This document shows, one piece after another, positions 16,764 through 24,588 of a stretch of 32,612 bases of DNA. Position numbers and translations under genes: made by a program. How positions within the stretch are numbered: position 1 is the first letter of the stretch; every line of letters starts with the position of its first letter. The stretch is from Thermoanaerobaculia bacterium (lineage in GTDB: Bacteria > Acidobacteriota > Thermoanaerobaculia > Multivoradales > JAHZIX01): NCBI GenBank assembly GCA_027069135.1, contig JALXFE010000042.1, forward strand, positions 1 through 32,612, read 5' to 3'. Below the pieces are notes generated by a model. It was not told the DNA's origin. It did no database searches and saw nothing but the letters and a program-made list of their open reading frames with translations.

Positions 16764-17413
16764 AATCTCACCGCCTGCTGATTTTCGGGGCCTCCGGCCA
16801 TGGCCGAGTCGTCGCCGACGCAGCGCGGGCGGCGGGCTGGGAGCTCGTGGGCTGGGGCGATGGCGATCCGGCCAAGGACGGCCGAGAGATCGCCGGGGCC
16901 AAGGTTCTGGCCCACTCCCCGCAAGGAGCCGCCACAGCTGCTCTGCGAGAGGGATGGCAGGTCGTCGTCGGCATTGGTGACAATCGGACCCGGCAGCACA
17001 TCCATAGGCTCTTCGAAGACTTGGGTGTACCCCGGGCCACGATCATCCATCCCCGGGCGGTGGTCGCCCCGTCCGCCCGCGTCGGGCCCGGCACGGTGAT
17101 CTTGGCCGGGGCGGTGATCAACCCGGATACCCATATCGGAGTCAATGCCGTCGTCAACACCGCCGCCAGCGCAGATCACGACAACCGCTTGGAAGACCAT
17201 TGCCATCTCTCCCCGGGCGTCCATTTGGGGGGAAACGTCACGGTCGGCTGTGGGGCTCACCTCGGGGTTGGGGTCTGCGCCATCCAGGGGGTTCGGATCG
17301 GTTCCTGGTCTGTCCTCGGAGCTGGCGCCGTGATCGTGCGAGATATCCCCAGCCGGGTTGTCGCCTACGGGATCCCAGCCCAGGTTCGGCGCGAGATCTC
17401 CGAGGCAAGCTAG
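16760..17413 (+). CDS. NeuD/PglD family sugar O/N-acyltransferase
   Basis: A 217-residue acetyl-CoA-dependent transferase. The N-terminal Rossmann-like part (LLIFGASGHGRVVADAA, residues 6-22) binds the nucleotide sugar. A left-handed beta helix of hexapeptide repeats follows (PRAVVAPSARVGPGTVILAGAVI onward). The catalytic histidine region NTAASADHDNRLEDHCHLSPG matches PglD/NeuD, and VAYGIPAQVRR is the usual end. In the bacillosamine pathway PglD acetylates the 4-amino group formed by PglE; genes for a PglE-like and a PglF-like enzyme are the next two, on the other strand. It is translationally coupled to the upstream GT4 by ATGA. Its TAG stop shares the four bases CTAG with the stop of the convergent dehydratase gene. 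Sugar specificity is inferred from context. Confidence 0.9.
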   Translation: MKSHRLLIFGASGHGRVVADAARAAGWELVGWGDGDPAKDGREIAGAKVLAHSPQGAATAALREGWQVVVGIGDNRTRQHIHRLFEDLGVPRATIIHPRAVVAPSARVGPGTVILAGAVINPDTHIGVNAVVNTAASADHDNRLEDHCHLSPGVHLGGNVTVGCGAHLGVGVCAIQGVRIGSWSVLGAGAVIVRDIPSRVVAYGIPAQVRREISEAS

Positions 17414-19320
17414 CCCGAAGAGGCCAACTCGGTGGAAGGAGGCTCTTTCGGTGGGGGTTGGGGAACCAGCGTGATGGGGGGTGAAACGAAGGTGGGAACC
17501 AAGCGGCGCAACTCCCGAATCGCCGCGGCGGCATCTTCCGCCGAGGCCGCCACCGATAGAATCTCCAGGTGATGTCCGAAATTCTCCGGTGGCGCCGTCG
17601 GCTGGGCGACGGAGATCTTGCGATCCACCCTCTGGGATCCTTCCTCCTCCTCCGTGAGGAGTTCTTCGTACAACTTCTCGCCGGGGCGCAACCCGGTGAA
17701 CTCGACAGGGATGTCGACGTCCGGCACCAAGCCCGCCATGGTGATCATGTGGTGGGCCAAATCGAGAATCCGAATCTGTTCGCCCATCTCCAGAACGCAG
17801 AGCTCGCCGTATTCTCCGTAGCCGGCCCTCAATACCAGACCCACCGCCTCTCGGATCGTCATAAAGAAGCGACGAACTTCCGGATCGGTGACCGTCACCG
17901 GCCCCCCGGCGGCGATCTGGGCCCGGAATAGAGGAACGACGGAGCCGGCGGAATCGAGCACATTGCCGAAGCGAACCGCCGAGAAATGGGTTGAGGGTTC
18001 CTGGGCCAGCCAGCGAAGAAGCATCTCCCCCACCCTCTTGGTGGCCCCCATGATGCTCGTCGGTCGCACCGCCTTGTCGGTGGAGATGAACACGAATCGA
18101 TCCGCTCCCGCTTCCCGAGCCGCCCGGGCCACATTCCAGGTCCCCAGAACATTGTTCTTCACCGCTTCACAGGGCGCCTGCTCCATCAAGGGCACATGCT
18201 TATGGGCGGCGGCGTGGAAGACATCCCGAGGTAGGTAGCGGGCAAAAAGGGCGTCAATTCTCGAACGGTCCCGGATATCCGCCACTTCCGCGATCACCTC
18301 GACCTCCGGATGCTCCCGCTGGAGGCGCCGCTGCAGCAGGTAGAGGCCGTTCTCGTTCATGTCGACCATCACGAGTTGGAGGATGCCCCGCTGGAGCAGC
18401 TGGCAGCAAATCTCGCTGCCGATGGACCCGGCACCACCGGTGACGAGGGCCTTGCCACCGGCCAGGAAAGAGGGGTCTTCCTGGGGCGAAAACTCCACTT
18501 CGTCCCGGGGCAGAAGATCTTCCGGTGACAGATCCTGCAACGCACTCGACGCCGGGCGGTCCTGAAAGTACAGGAAGGAAACCGGCAGAATCTTGAATCT
18601 CACCTTGAGGTCGGTGCATAGAGAGAGGATTTCCCGGACCCGTTCCGCCGGCAGCCGGGGAATCGCGATGAGGAGCTTCCCGACCCTGTGCCGCCGGATC
18701 AAATGGGGAAGCTCCGCCAAAGTTCCCAGTACCGGCTGGCCGCCGACAATGGACCCCCTCTTGGAGGCATCGTCGTCGGCGAATCCCACGACCTTGTAGG
18801 AATGCTCATCCGAGCGGTTGAGATCCCTCAGCAGCATCTCTCCCGCCGCGCCGGCGCCGACGATCAACGCCCGAAGCGTGTTGGCCTTCCGAGACCGGCT
18901 GCGATCCATGCGATACAGCCAGGCCACGCGTGGCAGAAAACGCATCGAAGCGAGGACCATCGTCGTCAACAGAAGCTCCAAGACCACGACCGACCGGGGA
19001 GGGCCCGTGGGCCGAAAAAAATAGACGGCGAGGATAAAGAGCCCGGAACCGAAGAGCCCGCTGATCCCGACCCGTGCCCCGTCCATCAGCCCGGAGAAAC
19101 GGAATGACCATCGATGAACCCGAAAAATGAAACTCGAAGCGACGCGCGCCGCGACCACCAGGATCATCAGGCGAGGCAGAGCGACTCGCCAGGGGTCGGG
19201 AATTTCCCCCTCGAATCGAAGCAGCATCGCCGACCAAAAGCAGAGGGCCCCTACCAAACCGTCGATCCCCAAGAGAAGGAGATGGCGTAGGCGGGAGCTC
19301 GTGAGTATGCGTTGGAACAA
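17410..19320 (-). CDS. UDP-sugar 4,6-dehydratase, PglF/WbpM/CapD-like membrane enzyme
   Basis: About 636 residues, the long membrane form of the family. Four N-terminal helices precede a CoA-binding-like Rossmann region (LRALIVGAGAAGEMLLRDL) and the SDR domain (KALVTGGAGSIGSEICCQLL). Active-site signatures include HAAAHKHVPLME, the STDKAVRPTS serine-threonine-aspartate region and MGATKRVGEML with the catalytic Lys; RRFFMTIREAV and GLRPGEKLYEELL follow. The likely reaction is UDP-GlcNAc to the 4-keto-6-deoxy sugar, the first step towards bacillosamine or QuiNAc. A GTG at 19395 has no ribosome binding site and would overlap the upstream gene by 38 nt; the TTG at 19320 has GGAG nine bases upstream and is preferred. 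Same transcript as the aminotransferase. The Pro-rich C-terminal tail of about 25 residues is not conserved. Confidence 0.92.
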   Translation of the reverse strand: MFQRILTSSRLRHLLLLGIDGLVGALCFWSAMLLRFEGEIPDPWRVALPRLMILVVAARVASSFIFRVHRWSFRFSGLMDGARVGISGLFGSGLFILAVYFFRPTGPPRSVVVLELLLTTMVLASMRFLPRVAWLYRMDRSRSRKANTLRALIVGAGAAGEMLLRDLNRSDEHSYKVVGFADDDASKRGSIVGGQPVLGTLAELPHLIRRHRVGKLLIAIPRLPAERVREILSLCTDLKVRFKILPVSFLYFQDRPASSALQDLSPEDLLPRDEVEFSPQEDPSFLAGGKALVTGGAGSIGSEICCQLLQRGILQLVMVDMNENGLYLLQRRLQREHPEVEVIAEVADIRDRSRIDALFARYLPRDVFHAAAHKHVPLMEQAPCEAVKNNVLGTWNVARAAREAGADRFVFISTDKAVRPTSIMGATKRVGEMLLRWLAQEPSTHFSAVRFGNVLDSAGSVVPLFRAQIAAGGPVTVTDPEVRRFFMTIREAVGLVLRAGYGEYGELCVLEMGEQIRILDLAHHMITMAGLVPDVDIPVEFTGLRPGEKLYEELLTEEEEGSQRVDRKISVAQPTAPPENFGHHLEILSVAASAEDAAAAIRELRRLVPTFVSPPITLVPQPPPKEPPSTELASSG

Positions 19321-19357
19321 GGTCTTTAACTCCGGGTGAGTGGCACTCTCGATGCAG

Positions 19358-20533
19358 CTAGCCCTCGAGAACCGCCTCGAGAGCGGCTCCCACACGATCG
19401 ACTTCGTCGGCGCTCAGTTGATTGTGAAAGGGCAACGCCAAGGTACGGCCGGCGATGTCCTCCGTAACGTCCAAGGATCCCGCGGCGGGTAGATCGAGGG
19501 CGAAGGGCTGTCGATGGATGGGAGAGAAATAGGCCCTCGTCGGTACGCCCATTTCCGCCATGCTCGCGATCACCCGGTCCCGGTCGATCCCCGGTGCGAG
19601 GGTCACGACGTAGACGAACCAGCTCATCCTCACCTGAGGCTGCACCACCGGCAGCCGTACCAGAGGCAGATGGCTCAGCCGTTGCCCATAGAGCTCGGCT
19701 ACTTTCTCGCGGTCTTTCAGGAATTGGGGCAGCCGTCGGAGCTGGGATCTGCCGAGGCTGGCGCTCATCTCGTCCATTCGGTAGTTGTACCCCAGACGCG
19801 GATGTTCCAACCAAGCCCCCATCTCGCCCCGCCCTTGATTGCGGTAGCTACGGGCCAGCGCCGCCAACTCGTCGTTGTCGGTGACCAGGAGCCCCCCTTC
19901 ACCGGTCGTGATCTGCTTGTTGGGGTAGAAGGCGAAGGTTCCGGCGTCGCCGAAGGAGCCCAGGCGCCGGCCCCGGACCTCGGCCCCCAGCGCCTCGCAG
20001 CAATCATCGATCACCTTGAGGCCGTGGCGGCGGGCGATGTCTTCGATCGCCTCCCAAGGAGCCGGGTGGCCGAAGACATCCACCGGCAGAATCGCTCGAG
20101 TTCGGGGTGTGACCGCAGCTTCGAGAAGCTCCGGGTCCAGGCAGTAGGTCTCAGGCTCGATGTCGACGAAAACCGGCCTCGCCCGCTCATATAGAACGGC
20201 GTTAACAGTCGCCACGAAGGTGAAGGAAGGGACCAGGACTTCGTCCTCATCCGCGAGCCCCAAGCCTCGGACCGCGAGATGGAGGGCGGAAGTGCCGGAA
20301 TTGACGGCGACTCCGTGGCGGACCCCCGCATAGGCAGCCATTTCCCGCTCGAAGGCCTCGGTCTCCGGTCCTAAGGCGAGACGCCCGGAACGCATCACCC
20401 GCACGACGGCGGCAATGTCGCTCTCGTCCAGATCCGCCTGGGCCATCGGCAGTGCAGCCAGGAGCTCCGGCGACACTACCCACACTCCGGCAGAGCTCTC
20501 GGCCATGGCAGACCCGCGTGTGCGGCGGCACAT
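19358..20533 (-). CDS. DegT/DnrJ/EryC1/StrS sugar aminotransferase (PglE-like)
   Basis: A 391-residue PLP-dependent aminotransferase that would convert the 4-keto sugar made by the next gene's product into a 4-amino sugar. Visible signatures: NSGTSALHLAVRGLGL near residue 78, VPSFTFVATVNAV, PVDVFGHP, DDCCEALGAEVRGRRLGSFGD, and the PLP lysine (about Lys206) in FYPNKQITTGEGG. GYNYRMDEMSASLG and the C-terminal FHNQLSADEVDRV complete the fold. The start is not settled: ATG at 20533 or ATG at 20506, neither with a strong ribosome binding site. The stop lies 37 bases before the preferred start of the dehydratase, so the two form an operon. A promoter and a palindrome lie directly upstream. Confidence 0.92.
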   Translation of the reverse strand: MCRRTRGSAMAESSAGVWVVSPELLAALPMAQADLDESDIAAVVRVMRSGRLALGPETEAFEREMAAYAGVRHGVAVNSGTSALHLAVRGLGLADEDEVLVPSFTFVATVNAVLYERARPVFVDIEPETYCLDPELLEAAVTPRTRAILPVDVFGHPAPWEAIEDIARRHGLKVIDDCCEALGAEVRGRRLGSFGDAGTFAFYPNKQITTGEGGLLVTDNDELAALARSYRNQGRGEMGAWLEHPRLGYNYRMDEMSASLGRSQLRRLPQFLKDREKVAELYGQRLSHLPLVRLPVVQPQVRMSWFVYVVTLAPGIDRDRVIASMAEMGVPTRAYFSPIHRQPFALDLPAAGSLDVTEDIAGRTLALPFHNQLSADEVDRVGAALEAVLEG

Positions 20534-20560
20534 CCGCCCATCCGTACACCTCTAGATTTG

Positions 20561-20606
20561 GGCAACCCTTGCCTAAAGGTATAGCCCGGAAAAGAAAAAA
20601 TGTCGA
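20561..20606 (-). promoter_or_regulatory. Promoter and palindromic operator of the aminotransferase-dehydratase operon
   Basis: On the minus strand TCGACA (plus 20601-20606) and TATACC (plus 20578-20583) are 17 bases apart. The perfect palindrome GGCAA-CCC-TTGCC (20561-20573) covers the expected transcription start, as a repressor operator would. Both calls are by eye. Confidence 0.5.
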
Positions 20607-20769
20607 GACCTCATGAGCCATCCGGACGAAGAAGGTGGTCTCTCAAACCCTCTTGAAGCTCAAGAATACAGCGCCCGGAAAATCATGGGAAACGGGGGGT
20701 TTCGGACCGACCCGGGGAGCGAGAAAGTGTCTTGATTCCGACTCTTTACATAGCCCCTAGAATCGCCCC

Positions 20770-20798
20770 TAGACATCGTCCGAATCGAATGTTACCAT
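20770..20798 (+). promoter_or_regulatory. Probable promoter of the small secreted protein gene
   Basis: TAGACA (20770-20775) and TACCAT (20793-20798) with a 17-base spacer form an acceptable -35/-10 pair, leaving a leader of about 100 nt. Just upstream GCCCCTAGA occurs twice in tandem at a 12-base interval (about 20754-20774), which may be an activator site. Confidence 0.4.
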
Positions 20799-20908
20799 AC
20801 CCCTCAAGCTGCACGTACCTTCGCTGCCAGCCTCTTCAGGACGGAGTCTCTTTAAGGACTGAAGCAGTGCTCGCGGCGAAATATCGAGAATTCTGGAGGA
20901 AGCTTCCA

Positions 20909-21574
20909 ATGTCAAAGCGCCACGTCCTTACTTTCGCCCTAGCCGCTACGCTGGTTCTCGGCGCGGCCCCGGTCTTCGCCAACACCCTCGCGGTGACCAA
21001 TGCTGCTGCCATCACCGGTGCCTTCGGCCTGGAGCTTACGGTGGACGCCAGCCCCGGCACGGCCGCCTACGTCGTTCAGGACGATCCGCTCATCATCAAC
21101 AACGAAACCCACATCCTGATGCGTGTCAACGCCGCCAATCTCCTGGCCTTCCGCCTGGGTCTCGGCAACAGCCGCTCCTTCATCGCCATGCAGGTGCAGG
21201 GTGGAAACCCGGTCATCGGCAACAACAAGGCTATCGGCCGTTTCTACGTGATTTCCAAGAACAACCGCCTCCGCGTGCGCTGTCATTGCCGCCGCAACAA
21301 CGGCCAGGCTCGTTTCTGCAACGCCCTGTCTATGGCGAGCGGTACGGATACGGCCCAATTCGAATATGAGATCTTCAATACTCTCGGCACCGGGACCGCC
21401 ACCGACCTGACTTCCTGCGTCGCCCGGGTCACCGGTGTTGGCGAGGTCGGTCGCGGTGACGTCAACAACAGCATCACCAACTTTACCGGCATGCGCCTCG
21501 GCCTGGTCGGTAGCTTGAACATCCCGGCCAACGCCGGCCAGATCTACTTCGACGATTTCGAGTCGTTCCGGTAG
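20909..21574 (+). CDS. Small secreted protein of unknown function
   Basis: 221 residues from the ATG at 20909, which has GGAGGA eight bases upstream; longer in-frame starts exist but lack this site. The N-terminus MSKRHVLTFALAATLVLGAAPVFA-N is a clear Sec signal peptide. The mature part looks beta-rich, with alternating hydrophobic positions, a CHCRRNNGQARFC cysteine cluster and one further Cys (LTSCVARV), and ends IYFDDFESFR. The four cysteines could form two disulfides. I recognise no family. It has its own promoter and a strong terminator, lying alone between two polysaccharide operons, so it is probably expressed independently. A surface, matrix or glycan-binding role is possible but not shown. 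Confidence 0.85.
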   Translation: MSKRHVLTFALAATLVLGAAPVFANTLAVTNAAAITGAFGLELTVDASPGTAAYVVQDDPLIINNETHILMRVNAANLLAFRLGLGNSRSFIAMQVQGGNPVIGNNKAIGRFYVISKNNRLRVRCHCRRNNGQARFCNALSMASGTDTAQFEYEIFNTLGTGTATDLTSCVARVTGVGEVGRGDVNNSITNFTGMRLGLVGSLNIPANAGQIYFDDFESFR

Positions 21575-21610
21575 GCCTACTTCGCAGATCTGGGAAGCTT
21601 CTTCCTGCTG

Positions 21611-21648
21611 AAAGCCCGCCGAGCCCTTCGAGGGTAAGGCGGGTTTTT
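21611..21648. terminator. Intrinsic terminator
   Basis: AAAGCCCGCC (21611-21620) pairs with GGCGGGTTTTT (21638-21648); the loop contains a second small stem CCCT-TCG-AGGG. The U-run on the plus strand ends the small secreted protein gene. The A-rich left flank could also let it act on the minus-strand operon that ends at 21665. Confidence 0.88.
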
Positions 21649-21664
21649 CGCGTCTGTTGCCCTC

Positions 21665-23614
21665 TTAGCCCTCGCCCTCCAACCAGGCCTGGAACATGAG
21701 CACATCCCAGAGATGGTATTGCCAGTTGCGCCCGCCTGCGAGATGCTCCAGCCACTTTCGACGCACCGGCTCCGGGACAAGATACCCTTCCCGGCGTAGA
21801 CGATCCTCGGAGAGCAGCTCTTCGGCCCAGGGCCGCAAGGGCCCACGGAGCCAATCTCCCACCGGCACTCCGAAGCCCATCTTGGGGCGATCGAAAAGCT
21901 CCCGGGGCACGTGGCGCTCGAGGACCTGCCGCAAGATCCACTTGCCCTGCCCCCCGTGGCGCTTCCAGGCCATCGGCAGCCGCCATGCCAGCTCGACGAC
22001 CTCATGATCGAGAATCGGAACCCGAGCCTCCAAAGCGTGAGCCATGCTGGCGCGGTCCACTTTGGTCAGAATATCGTCGGGCAGATAGGTGATCTGGTCC
22101 AGATAGGGCATGCGATCGAGAAATGATGGCAGGCATCGGGCCATCTCCGGTTCCAGAAGGGGCATCGAACGAGGCTCCCAACCCACCACCAGATCCTCGG
22201 GCTGCCGCCAATGCCCCACCATGGAGCTGTAGAGGGCTTCCGCGGACCCCATCCGGGCGAGCTGTGCCGCCTTCTTCAACTTGTCCCCAGCGGCCCCGGG
22301 GCGGCCGTAGCGGGAAAGGGCTGGTCCCAGCCAACCGAATAGGATGTTGAGAGCACCGGTGGGGACCGCCTCCAATGTCCCGGCTCCGAGACGCCTCAAG
22401 GGCCCGGGAATCTTCCGAATACGCTGCCAGAGGGCGGCCGCCAGATGGTACCGGCTGTACCCCCAGAAGAGCTCGTCCCCGCCGTCGCCGGAGAGGCTCA
22501 CCGTGACGTCTCGGCGGGCCAACTCCGAGACCAGGTAGGTGGGAATCTGAGACGGATCTGAAAACGGCTCGTCGTACACCGTCGGGAGAAGAGGGATCAC
22601 CGCCCGGGCGTCTTCCGCCTGCACGTAGAGCTCCGTATGATCGGTCCCAAGATGCCGCGCGACCGCCTTGGCGTGCTGCGCCTCGTCATAGCCCTCGATC
22701 GAGAATCCGATGCTGAAAGTCTTGACCGGCCGAGGGCTTGCGGCCTGCATCAGGGCCACTACGGTAGAGGAGTCGATGCCTCCGGAGAGAAATGCACCCA
22801 AAGGGACATCCGCCACCATCCGCCGCTCTACCGCCTTGCGCAGGGTCGCCTCTAACAGATCGATGGCCTCTTCTCGGGATCCGGAGAAAGGGTTCCGGAG
22901 CCCTTGCAAAGCCACCGTCTCCGGTTCCCAAAACGGGCGTAGCCGAGGGCTTCCAAGACCCTGGGACGCCTCCACGATCAAGTGGTGGCCCGGCGGTAGT
23001 TTGAAAATTCCTCGATAGATGGAGTACGGCGTGGGCACGTAGCTGAATCGTAGGAAAAGGCCCAGGCTCCCCCGGTCGATCTCAGCCTGGAATCCGGGAC
23101 ACACCCGCAACGCCTTCAACTCCGAGCCGAAGGCGAAAGCGGCACCGAGGCGGCCGTAGTAGAGAGGCTTGATTCCCAATCGATCGCGAACCAGGTGTAG
23201 CCGGCGTTCCAGGGCGTCCCAGAGACCGAAGGCGAACATGCCGTTGAAGCGCTTGAGGGACCGCTCCAGCCCCCAACGGCAAACCGCCGCCAACAGCACC
23301 TCGGTATCGCATTCCGTGGAGAAGGACTCCCCTTCGGCCGCTAGTTCCTGGCGCAGCTCCCGAAAATTGTAGAGCTCACCGTTGAAGGTGAGCCGATACC
23401 GACCCTCCTTCGAGGCCATTGGCTGACGGCCTTGCTCCGACAGGTCGAGGATCGCCAATCGGCGATGGGAAAGGGCCGCGCAGCCCTGCTCGTCCACCCA
23501 AGTCCCCCAGCCGTCCGGGCCACGGTAGGCCAGGGCGTCGGCCATGGCCCGAACCGTTTCCTCTCTTCGGTGAGCGTCGCTTTCGGGCCAGAGGAGCCCG
23601 GCAATTCCACACAT
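21665..23614 (-). CDS. asnB: Asparagine synthase (glutamine-hydrolysing)-like amidotransferase
   Basis: 649 residues with both AsnB domains. The class II glutaminase domain begins MCGIAGLLWPES with the nucleophile Cys2, then AYRGPDGWG, SHRRLAILDLS and FNGELYNFREL. The synthetase domain has the ATP-pyrophosphatase loop FLSGGIDSSTVVALM, GYDEAQHAKAVARHLGTDHTE and SGDGGDELFWGYSRY. Such enzymes make asparagine, but copies inside polysaccharide clusters are often thought to amidate uronic acid residues. Here it is the last gene of the long minus-strand operon, right behind a sulfotransferase, which favours the glycan-modifying role; this is inference. Length is normal and no key motif is missing. 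Confidence 0.93.
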   Translation of the reverse strand: MCGIAGLLWPESDAHRREETVRAMADALAYRGPDGWGTWVDEQGCAALSHRRLAILDLSEQGRQPMASKEGRYRLTFNGELYNFRELRQELAAEGESFSTECDTEVLLAAVCRWGLERSLKRFNGMFAFGLWDALERRLHLVRDRLGIKPLYYGRLGAAFAFGSELKALRVCPGFQAEIDRGSLGLFLRFSYVPTPYSIYRGIFKLPPGHHLIVEASQGLGSPRLRPFWEPETVALQGLRNPFSGSREEAIDLLEATLRKAVERRMVADVPLGAFLSGGIDSSTVVALMQAASPRPVKTFSIGFSIEGYDEAQHAKAVARHLGTDHTELYVQAEDARAVIPLLPTVYDEPFSDPSQIPTYLVSELARRDVTVSLSGDGGDELFWGYSRYHLAAALWQRIRKIPGPLRRLGAGTLEAVPTGALNILFGWLGPALSRYGRPGAAGDKLKKAAQLARMGSAEALYSSMVGHWRQPEDLVVGWEPRSMPLLEPEMARCLPSFLDRMPYLDQITYLPDDILTKVDRASMAHALEARVPILDHEVVELAWRLPMAWKRHGGQGKWILRQVLERHVPRELFDRPKMGFGVPVGDWLRGPLRPWAEELLSEDRLRREGYLVPEPVRRKWLEHLAGGRNWQYHLWDVLMFQAWLEGEG

Positions 23615-23630
23615 AGAGCCCGCCTTTCTT

Positions 23631-24560
23631 CTAGGAAGACCCTACCCGCTTATAGCCGTAGGAGCGCATCAAGGGACCGCTGACCCTCCAAACTGCTTTG
23701 CGAGCATCCTCCGGCATCTCTTGGGTCCAGGCAAGATCCGGTCGCAATCGCAGACTCCCGGTCATGCGGACCCGATTACCGGACACGGTATGACCGAACT
23801 CGAAGGACTCACCGTCGGCCAATTTCTTTTGTAGCGACCCCATGTCGAGATCCGTCACTGCCGCGATGGCGTCAAGGGTCGGCAGGGGGTCCGAAACCAG
23901 GTCTTCGTAGCGCAGAAGCATCCCTCTCCCGCTGTGCCCAAGCCTTCGAATCAGGGAGGAAAAGCCGTTGAATCCGACCCAGGAGATCGCGGTGCTGCGA
24001 GCCGAGACCGGACGGATCTCCTTCTCCAGCCCAGCCTCCACAGATCGCTTGAATTGCTTGCTCCGAGAGTAGGCGACACCTCGGCAATCGCGAACCAGAT
24101 GAATCAGGCGCACATCCAGGCCCGGAGTCCCGGCCAGAGCCAGCCCCCGCCCAGGATTCTTCGAAGAATCGACGATCACCTGCTGTCCGCTGACGGCGGC
24201 GATGGCCTCAAAAAGGGCTCGGGTCCACTCGCGGTAACGCTTCAAGCCGGAAGAGCCCAGAGTCGAGCCCAGGATGAGACGAGGCATGTAGCGCAGCCGT
24301 TCGAAGCTCATTTGAAGCTCGTGATACCGGGAGGTTTCCTCGCCGACGACTTCCTGCCACCGCCGCCAGACCTCGGTCCAGAAGGGGCATTCGTTCGCCT
24401 TGTGACGGCAAGCGCAGAACTCCCCGTTGGCTCGGGCCCGATGGAAATTTGCCAGCTCCCCCACGCTCTCCGCCTGGGGATGATTGCCGAGGACGGTGTC
24501 CAACAAAGTCGAGCCACTCCGGCCGTAGCCCATGATGTATAGAACGCGGATGGGTTCCAT
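23631..24560 (-). CDS. Sulfotransferase family protein
   Basis: 309 residues. It should move sulfate from PAPS to a hydroxyl, most likely on a sugar of the polysaccharide. The 5'-phosphosulfate loop is IMGYGRSGSTLLDTVLG (residues 9-25), and the 3'-phosphate site is LVRDCRGVAYSRSKQF (around 155-170). RYEDLVSDPLPTLDAI near 220 is the usual third landmark. A Cys-rich patch (EFCACRHKANECPFW) follows the first strand, seen in several bacterial members. It ends 17 bp before the amidotransferase start and belongs to the same operon. No signal peptide is present, so it acts in the cytoplasm before export. No PAPS-synthesis genes occur in the window. Confidence 0.88.
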   Translation of the reverse strand: MEPIRVLYIMGYGRSGSTLLDTVLGNHPQAESVGELANFHRARANGEFCACRHKANECPFWTEVWRRWQEVVGEETSRYHELQMSFERLRYMPRLILGSTLGSSGLKRYREWTRALFEAIAAVSGQQVIVDSSKNPGRGLALAGTPGLDVRLIHLVRDCRGVAYSRSKQFKRSVEAGLEKEIRPVSARSTAISWVGFNGFSSLIRRLGHSGRGMLLRYEDLVSDPLPTLDAIAAVTDLDMGSLQKKLADGESFEFGHTVSGNRVRMTGSLRLRPDLAWTQEMPEDARKAVWRVSGPLMRSYGYKRVGSS

Positions 24561-24588
24561 GATGATCTCTTTCGCTGAGGGCCGGAGG

